From Pseudomonadota bacterium (lineage in GTDB: Bacteria > Pseudomonadota > Gammaproteobacteria > Burkholderiales > Burkholderiaceae_B), in contig JAFAEO010000007.1 in NCBI GenBank assembly GCA_023423975.1, positions 1-19,082 on the forward strand: DNA of 19,082 nucleotides, read 5' to 3'. Positions 14,212 through 19,082 of the stretch are shown one piece after another. A program made the position numbers and the translations under genes. A model generated the notes under the pieces. The model did no database searches. It was not told the origin of the DNA and saw nothing but the letters and a program-made list of their open reading frames with translations. Position 1 is the stretch's first letter; each line of letters opens with the position of its first letter.

Positions 14212-15024
14212 GTGTCCAGACGCATCGCGCTGGGCATTGCCTACAATGGCAAGCCCTATCTGGGCTGGCAGACGCAGCCAGGCGGGCGCACTGTCCAGGA
14301 CAGGCTGGAAAAGGCGTTGGCGGCATTCACTTGCGAGGCGACACCCACCATCTGCGCGGGCCGTACCGACACGGGCGTTCATGCGCGAGCCCAGGTGGTG
14401 CATATTAATACCGCCATTCACAGACGCATGGAGTCCTGGGTCAGGGGCGTCAATGCCCATCTGCCACCTGATATTACCGTGCGCTGGGCGCAGGAAATGC
14501 CTGCCGAGTTTCACGCACGCTTTTCCGCGACGTCCCGCAGCTATGTCTATCTGCTTAGAAATGAGCGTATTCTGTCTCCGCACTGGCACGGACGGGCAGG
14601 CTGGGATTTTCATCCTCTGGATCTGAACGCCATGCAACTGGCGGCGCAGTATCTGGTCGGCGAGCATGATTTCAGCAGTTTCCGCTCGTCGCAATGCCAG
14701 GCCGCCAGCCCCGTTCGCACCATTGAGCATCTCAATATTGTCCAGCAGGGCGCATTTTTTGTGTTCACCCTCAGGGCCAATGCGTTTTTGCATCACATGG
14801 TGCGCAATATTCTGGGCTGCCTGCTATACGTGGGCAAGGGACGCTACCCGCCAGACTGGATGCCTCAGGTGATGGCTGCGCGCGACCGCAAGGTGGCTGC
14901 GCCTACCTTTATGGCCGATGGGTTGTATTTTGCCCAGGCCAGCTATCCTGCCCATTTTCATCTGGAACAATTTGACGCTTTTGATCTGAGCAGACCGATC
15001 GAGGCGCTGCTGTTTGAGCCCTGA
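14212..15024 (+). CDS. truA: tRNA pseudouridine(38-40) synthase
   Basis: TruA isomerises uridines 38-40 in the anticodon arm of tRNAs. Starting at GTG 14212 the protein is 270 residues, the same as E. coli TruA, and begins SRRIALGIAYNGKPYLGWQ as expected; GGGGAG at 14203-14208 precedes it, a little close. An earlier in-frame ATG at 14149 would overlap the preceding gene and add non-conserved residues. The catalytic Asp53 lies in AGRTDTGVHA, and the domain also has FHARFSATSRSYVYLL, GEHDFSSFRSSQCQA and FLHHMVRNILGCLLYVG. The order asd-x-truA is typical for Alcaligenaceae, where trpF usually follows; here it does not. Confidence 0.94.
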   Translation: MSRRIALGIAYNGKPYLGWQTQPGGRTVQDRLEKALAAFTCEATPTICAGRTDTGVHARAQVVHINTAIHRRMESWVRGVNAHLPPDITVRWAQEMPAEFHARFSATSRSYVYLLRNERILSPHWHGRAGWDFHPLDLNAMQLAAQYLVGEHDFSSFRSSQCQAASPVRTIEHLNIVQQGAFFVFTLRANAFLHHMVRNILGCLLYVGKGRYPPDWMPQVMAARDRKVAAPTFMADGLYFAQASYPAHFHLEQFDAFDLSRPIEALLFEP

Positions 15025-15216
15025 GCGGGCAATCAGCGGCAAGCAAAGACCCATATGCGGTTGCCAGCGCGCATTCATGAAGCAACACCATCGGCTTTGC
15101 CGCTTGCACGCAATCAGCATGATCCGGTGACAGTGCGCATGCCGTTGGCCAGCCGCTATTGAGCTTGTCTGCACTCTGGCGAGCCTCTGTTGTTGCACTT
15201 GCCGTGGTGGATCCCT

Positions 15217-15228
15217 TTACATATGTAA
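15217..15228 (+). promoter_or_regulatory. Palindrome TTACATATGTAA, upstream copy
   Basis: A perfect 12-bp palindrome followed by TAAA. It recurs 81 bp downstream with one change, and the A-rich sequence after it (AAACAG, then GGG) also recurs. Probable binding site of a dimeric activator or repressor of the dct operon. Confidence 0.5.
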
Positions 15229-15297
15229 TAAAAACAACAAACAGAAAGCGGGCAGAAACTGGCGTCACGACTTGGCGGACTGATTAGCGCAGGCCGA

Positions 15298-15309
15298 TTA
15301 CACATGTAA
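15298..15309 (+). promoter_or_regulatory. Palindrome TTACACATGTAA, downstream copy
   Basis: Second copy of the same element, one base off perfect symmetry, again followed by TAAA and an AAACAGCGGGG stretch. It ends 37 bases before the sigma-54-like sequence. The pair reads as a duplicated regulator site. Confidence 0.5.
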
Positions 15310-15345
15310 TAAAGATAGAAACAGCGGGGAATTTGGCGGTTTTCC

Positions 15346-15361
15346 AGGGCTGCTCATTGCA
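15346..15361 (+). promoter_or_regulatory. Candidate sigma-54 promoter of dctPQM
   Basis: AGGGCTGCTCATTGCA keeps the invariant GG (15347-15348) and GC (15359-15360) ten bases apart, plus the TTGCA -12 box; the -24 box departs from TGGCAC. dct-type TRAP genes are known sigma-54 targets in other proteobacteria, and the paired palindromes upstream would suit enhancer sites. Start of transcription would be near 15372, leaving a leader of about 120 bases. Confidence 0.42.
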
Positions 15362-15495
15362 TTTGAAATGGCCGGTTTTCCCAGGGAAATAAGGGTAATT
15401 CTTGAGGGTAAAAAAATAATAATTCCTGTAGCATGCCCCGGTAACCAAAAGTTTCGCTTCTCTCTTACTCACAATACCCATTGGAGACATCAACG

Positions 15496-16596
15496 ATGAA
15501 ACGTCGTTCCTTCCTCAAGCAGGCCACCGCCGGTGTTGCCGCAACGGGGGGTGCCGTATTGGCATCGCCCGTTTTTGCGCAAGACGCACCTTCTATCAGC
15601 TGGCGTCTGGCGTCGAGCTTTCCAACCAGCGCAGATGCAATCTATAACGGTAGCGTCAATTTTGCCAAACATCTGGCCGAAGCGACAGATGGCAAGTTCA
15701 AAATCAGTGTCCATCACGCAGGGGAAGTGGTTCCTGCGCTGCAAGTGTTGGATGCTGTCCAGAACAACACGGTGCAATGTGGTCACAGCGCAGCCTATTA
15801 TTATTACGGGAAGGATCCTGCCCTCAGTTTTGACGCAGCAGTGCCGTTTGGGCTGAATACGCGTCAGTACAACGCCTGGATGCGGGCCGGTAACGGTCTT
15901 GCGCTGACCCGTGAAGTTTACAAAAAATTCAATATCGTTAACTTTCCTTGCGGCCATACCGGCACGCAAATGGGTGGCTGGTTCCGTAAGGAGATCAATA
16001 GCGTAGAAGACCTCAAGGGTTTGAAAATGCGTTGCAGCGCCTTTGCCGGCGCAGTGCTTTCGCGTCTTGGCGTGATTCCGCAACAGGTCGCCGGCGGCGA
16101 TATTTATCCCTCGCTGGAAAAAGGCACCATTGACGCAGCCGAATGGATTGGCCCGTATGACGATGAAAAACTGGGTTTTAACAAAGTAGCCAAGTACTAT
16201 TATTATCCGGGCTGGTGGGAAGGCGGCTTTCAGGTATCGCTGTACGTCAATGATGGCGAGTACGAGAAACTGCCCAAACACTACCAGGCTGCCATCATGC
16301 AGGCCAGTGCGCTGGCAACCGAGGAAATGATTGGCACGTACGACGCCAAAAACCCTGGCGCATTGCGTCGTCTGATCGCCGGCGGCGGTGTCCTGAAGCG
16401 TTTTCCCAAGGCTGTGCTTGACGCCTCGTTTGCCGAAGCGACCAAAGTATATGAAGAGCTGTCTGCAAAAGACCCGCTGTTCAAGAAAATCCATGACGAC
16501 TATATGGCATTCCGCAATGACGTATACCCCTGGTTCGGGGTGGCCGAGTTCAGCTACGATGCATTCATGCTGGACGCATTGAGAAACAAAAAATAA
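15496..16596 (+). CDS. dctP: TRAP transporter periplasmic substrate-binding protein, TakP-like
   Basis: This subunit captures an organic acid in the periplasm and delivers it to the DctQM membrane unit. ATG 15496 follows TTGGAGA (15481-15487) at good spacing. The 366-residue precursor starts with a twin-arginine signal, MKRRSFLKQATAG, and a likely cleavage site near SPVFA-QDA, so it is probably exported folded via Tat. The mature part has WRLASSFPTSAD, VHHAGEVVPALQVLDAVQ, CGHTGTQMGGWFRKEI, LKGLKMRCSAFAGAVL and the typical GTIDAAEWIGPYDD followed by YYYYPGWWEGG. These resemble TakP and other 2-oxoacid/lactate binding proteins, so a 2-oxo- or hydroxy-monocarboxylate is the likely ligand; C4-dicarboxylates are less likely. 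Confidence 0.93.
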   Translation: MKRRSFLKQATAGVAATGGAVLASPVFAQDAPSISWRLASSFPTSADAIYNGSVNFAKHLAEATDGKFKISVHHAGEVVPALQVLDAVQNNTVQCGHSAAYYYYGKDPALSFDAAVPFGLNTRQYNAWMRAGNGLALTREVYKKFNIVNFPCGHTGTQMGGWFRKEINSVEDLKGLKMRCSAFAGAVLSRLGVIPQQVAGGDIYPSLEKGTIDAAEWIGPYDDEKLGFNKVAKYYYYPGWWEGGFQVSLYVNDGEYEKLPKHYQAAIMQASALATEEMIGTYDAKNPGALRRLIAGGGVLKRFPKAVLDASFAEATKVYEELSAKDPLFKKIHDDYMAFRNDVYPWFGVAEFSYDAFMLDALRNKK

Positions 16597-16613
16597 AAAC
16601 ACCATGTAAAATT

Positions 16614-16676
16614 CCTGTTTTGCAGGCTATTTTTCCTCACAGTCAAATGGACCGGCAAAACAGGTATATGCTGTTT
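16614..16676 (+). promoter_or_regulatory. Competing stem-loops between dctP and dctQ
   Basis: CCTGTTTTGC (16614-16623) is the exact inverse of GCAAAACAGG (16655-16664), giving a 10-bp stem with a 31-base loop. Each arm can instead join a local stem: CCTG/CAGG near 16614-16626 followed by TATTTTT, or AAACAG/CTGTTT (16658-16663 with 16671-16676) followed by a T-rich run. Such intercistronic structures often lower expression of the membrane subunits relative to the binding protein by partial termination or mRNA processing. Confidence 0.45.
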
Positions 16677-16710
16677 CTCTTCTTTTTCCCTAATTTTGGT
16701 GCGAAAGCAA

Positions 16711-17325
16711 ATGAAGTTTCTCTTCACTCTTTCCCGGGCTATTGACGCGCTCATGACTGCGGTTGGCCGCGTTGTGATTTGGCTCACACTGGTCGTGGTG
16801 CTGATCAGCGCCGCAAACGCAGTGGTGCGCAAAGTATTTCATTACAGCTCCAATGGCTGGCTGGAAATCCAATGGTATTTGTTTGGCGCGATTTTTCTGC
16901 TCGCGGCCGGTTATACCTTTCTCAAGAACGAGCATGTACGCGTGGATATTATTTCCCAGCGTTTGTCCAAGCGGACACAGATCATTATTGAGACCGTAGG
17001 CGTGCTGCTCTTTATGTTGCCGGCCTGCCTGTTGCTTATTTATCTGTCCTGGCCCTTTTTCATGCTGTCGTTCGAGACCAATGAACAATCCTCCAATGCG
17101 GGCGGGCTGGTGCGCTGGCCGGTTAAGTTGCTGATTCCTATCGGCTTCTCGTTACTGGTGCTGGCGGGTATCTCTCATCTGATCAAATGCGTGGCTTATC
17201 TCAGTGGAAAAGGTCCCGATCCTCTGGCGCCCTTGGGTGGCAAGACAGCGGAAGAGCTGCTGGCCGAAGAAATTGCGGCGGAAGCGGAACTGAAACGACA
17301 ACAATCACTGCAGGCGGGTAACTAA
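16711..17325 (+). CDS. dctQ: TRAP transporter small membrane subunit DctQ
   Basis: DctQ is the four-helix partner that binds DctM and helps dock the binding protein. The 204-residue protein shows four apolar segments (about residues 17-40, 55-74, 94-117 and 137-160) and the family motif RKVFHYSSNGWLEIQWYLFGAIF ending helix 2, then FLKNEHVRVD. The C-terminus is a charged helix rich in E, A and K (about 172-204). ATG 16711 is preferred over the in-frame TTG at 16696; the ribosome binding site is weak (GCGAAAG). dctM follows after two bases. Confidence 0.92.
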   Translation: MKFLFTLSRAIDALMTAVGRVVIWLTLVVVLISAANAVVRKVFHYSSNGWLEIQWYLFGAIFLLAAGYTFLKNEHVRVDIISQRLSKRTQIIIETVGVLLFMLPACLLLIYLSWPFFMLSFETNEQSSNAGGLVRWPVKLLIPIGFSLLVLAGISHLIKCVAYLSGKGPDPLAPLGGKTAEELLAEEIAAEAELKRQQSLQAGN

Positions 17326-17327
17326 GC

Positions 17328-19046
17328 ATGGAGTTCTTAATTCAAAATATGCCGCCGATCATGTTCCTGACATTGATCTGCTTTTTACTGCTGGGCTTTC
17401 CGGTTGCCTTTTCGCTTGCTGCCAACGGCATTCTTTATGCCTTGCTGGGTATCGCCTTTGGCGAGTTTACCTTCCCATTTCTGCAGGCGCTACCTGATCG
17501 AGTATTTGGGATCGTGCAGAACGATTCGTTGCTGGCAGTACCGTTCTTTACCCTCATGGGCCTGATCCTGGAGCGATCGGGCATGGCCGAGGATTTGCTG
17601 GAGACCATCGGCCAGCTGTTCGGTCCGATTCGCGGCGGGCTGGCTATTGCCGTGGTGTTTGTGGGGGCCATGCTGGCGGCCACTACCGGCGTGGTATCGG
17701 CTTCGGTCATTTCCATGGGTCTGATTTCACTGCCCATCATGCTGCGCTACGGCTATGATCGCAAGCTGGCAACAGGCGTGATTGCGGCCTCAGGCACGCT
17801 GTCCCAAATCATTCCACCTTCACTGGTGCTCATTATCCTGGCCGATCAGTTGGGACGTTCCATTGGCGATATGTACCGTGGCGCCATGATTCCGGGCTTT
17901 ATTCTCGCGAGTGCCTACATTTTGTATGTGGTGCTGGCTTCGTTGATCAAGCCGTCATACGCACCGGCCTTGCCGCCAGAAGCCCGCGTCTATCGCGAGC
18001 CTAATGGCAGCAATGGTTTGCCTTCACTGGTGGCACTGGTCGCTATTGCCAGCATCGGGGCTTGGTTGCTGGGAGGCATGTTGCTGTCGGAAAAGAGTGC
18101 TGCCGATGAAACCATCGTTTTGAATCTGTTGCTATGGGGTGTTATTGCATTTGCGATTGCCGGTCTGAACAAACTGCTCCGGCTGAAAATGCTGTCTCAG
18201 ATTGCCGAACGTGTGGTGTTCGTGATGGTGCCACCGCTGTTTTTGATCTTCCTGGTATTGGGCACCATATTTATTGGCGTGGCCACACCGACCGAAGGTG
18301 GTGCCATGGGGGCCGTTGGCGCTATTATCATGGCGCTGATCCGCGGCCGCTTGACGCTATCGCTGCTCAAGCAGGCGATGGATACCACGACCAAACTGAC
18401 CAGTTTTGTCGTCTTCATTCTGGTGGGTTCAACCATCTTCACGCTGACCTTTACCGGGTTTGGCGGGCAGCATTGGGTAGAGGCACTGTTTGCTTCTCTG
18501 CCCGGTGGAGAAATCGGCTTCCTGATCGTGGTCAGTATTGCCACATTCCTGTTGGCGTTTTTCCTGGACTTCTTTGAATTGGCCTTTATTATCGTGCCAT
18601 TGCTGGGTCCGGTGGCCGACAAGATGGGTATCGACCTGATCTGGTTCGGTGTATTGCTGGCGGTCAACATGCAAACTTCGTTCATGCACCCGCCATTTGG
18701 TTTTGCGCTGTTCTATTTGCGCTCGGTTGCACCCAAGCAGGATTACATCGACAGGATTACCGGTAAGCCGATCAAACGGGTCACCACCGGCGAGATCTAT
18801 AAGGGCTCCATTCCGTTCATTGTCATTCAGTTGCTGATGGTGGCGTCGGTCATGGCGTTTCCGGGCATGGTCATGCACTACAAGGGTACCGGCACGGGTA
18901 TCGACCCGAGCCAGGTTACTTTCGACACCGGCAACTCCTACGGTACAGATCCTTACGGATCCGATAGCGGCGCTGGCAAAGACAATAGCGGAAGCGACGG
19001 CAGTTCCAGCGATGCTTATGACGATCCGGCCAACGCATTCAAATAA
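17328..19046 (+). CDS. dctM: TRAP transporter large permease subunit DctM, long form
   Basis: DctM is the sodium-driven transport subunit. The 572-residue protein carries DctM hallmarks: LLLGFPVAFSLA at the N-terminus, QNDSLLAVPFFTLMG, GAMLAATTGVVSASVISMG, ASGTLSQIIPPSLVLIILA, GVATPTEGGAMGAVGA and SFMHPPFGFALFYLRSVAP. It is about 140 residues longer than common DctM. An insertion at about 228-300 contains two more apolar segments, as in the monocarboxylate/2-oxoacid-type systems. A hydrophilic tail (about 525-572) is very rich in Gly, Ser and Asp. The two-base gap from dctQ indicates coupled synthesis. Confidence 0.95.
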   Translation: MEFLIQNMPPIMFLTLICFLLLGFPVAFSLAANGILYALLGIAFGEFTFPFLQALPDRVFGIVQNDSLLAVPFFTLMGLILERSGMAEDLLETIGQLFGPIRGGLAIAVVFVGAMLAATTGVVSASVISMGLISLPIMLRYGYDRKLATGVIAASGTLSQIIPPSLVLIILADQLGRSIGDMYRGAMIPGFILASAYILYVVLASLIKPSYAPALPPEARVYREPNGSNGLPSLVALVAIASIGAWLLGGMLLSEKSAADETIVLNLLLWGVIAFAIAGLNKLLRLKMLSQIAERVVFVMVPPLFLIFLVLGTIFIGVATPTEGGAMGAVGAIIMALIRGRLTLSLLKQAMDTTTKLTSFVVFILVGSTIFTLTFTGFGGQHWVEALFASLPGGEIGFLIVVSIATFLLAFFLDFFELAFIIVPLLGPVADKMGIDLIWFGVLLAVNMQTSFMHPPFGFALFYLRSVAPKQDYIDRITGKPIKRVTTGEIYKGSIPFIVIQLLMVASVMAFPGMVMHYKGTGTGIDPSQVTFDTGNSYGTDPYGSDSGAGKDNSGSDGSSSDAYDDPANAFK

Positions 19047-19057
19047 CGGTTTTGCCG

Positions 19058-19082
19058 GGGCAGGGAGGATGTTTCCCTGCCC
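19058..19082 (+). terminator. Hairpin after dctM, probable operon terminator (cut by window end)
   Basis: GGGCAGGGA (19058-19066) and TCCCTGCCC (19074-19082) give a perfect 9-bp GC-rich stem with a seven-base loop, starting 12 bases after the dctM stop. The window ends at the stem, so the T tract expected of an intrinsic terminator cannot be checked. Confidence 0.7.

Larger units (their letters stand above)
15025..15495 (+). other. Intergenic region upstream of the TRAP transporter operon
   Basis: This 471-bp stretch has no credible gene. The first 190 bases are GC-richer and featureless apart from short shadow frames. From 15217 on come two palindromes, a sigma-54-like element, and two similar G/T-rich blocks (GGCGGTTTTCCAGGG near 15335 and GGCCGGTTTTCCCAGGG near 15372). 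An A-rich run lies near 15411. It is most likely the control region of dctP. Confidence 0.6.

Noticed and set aside
14909..15268. Minus-strand 119-codon frame running from the dct upstream region into truA
   Set aside because: The hydrophobic start looks a little like a signal peptide, but there is no ribosome binding site, a third of it is antisense to truA, and no family is recognisable.
15490..16605. Minus-strand open frame (371 codons) covering dctP
   Set aside because: Mirror frame of an intact dctP with signal peptide and family motifs; composition rich in His/Cys/Arg as usual for antisense shadows.
1..19082. tRNA, rRNA, CRISPR array or phage attachment site
   Set aside because: No cloverleaf, rRNA-like sequence or spaced direct-repeat series was seen on either strand.

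Overview
The window looks like chromosome of a betaproteobacterium in Burkholderiales, most likely family Alcaligenaceae (Advenella/Bordetella relatives). This is inferred from the leuC-leuD-leuB-asd-(small fimV-like gene)-truA order, the protein styles and the moderately GC-rich core; no marker gene here names the genus. All genes read well, with no sign of sequencing trouble in the core.

Region 1 (about 1-6360) is an accessory, visibly more AT-rich type VI secretion (T6SS) block. It opens inside a vgrG gene, followed by three unrecognised genes and a PAAR-tip gene whose ends overlap or touch, so they look translationally coupled. Then comes a fragment resembling the start of a DUF3396-type T6SS immunity gene. 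An intact IS2-like IS3-family element (3234-4580) cuts this fragment off, and its first bases supply the stop codon. No target-site duplication is visible, so DNA next to the element was probably lost. To the right lie two overlapping genes that together carry three diverged copies of one module of roughly 140-160 residues (candidate immunity proteins), then a stretch that looks like a frameshifted gene remnant.

Region 2 (6360-9137, minus strand) holds fumarylacetoacetase (last step of tyrosine/homogentisate catabolism) and a class III omega-amino acid:pyruvate aminotransferase. The latter has a perfect inverted repeat directly upstream of its ribosome binding site.

Region 3 (9138-15024, plus strand) is conserved core. 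leuC, leuD and leuB convert isopropylmalate in leucine synthesis, with leuC starting at TTG. They are followed by asd (aspartate semialdehyde dehydrogenase), a 71-residue membrane protein that may be a shrunken FimV, and truA (tRNA pseudouridine synthase). The leuC upstream region is AT-rich, with a consensus -10 and repeated TATTGAT boxes.

Region 4 (15025-19082, plus strand) is a complete tripartite TRAP transporter operon, dctP-dctQ-dctM. The binding protein has a Tat signal and resembles the 2-oxoacid-binding TakP group. Upstream sit two near-identical palindromes 81 bp apart and a sequence with sigma-54 GG-N10-GC spacing, suggesting enhancer-dependent control. A set of competing stems lies between dctP and dctQ, and a strong hairpin closes the operon at the window edge.
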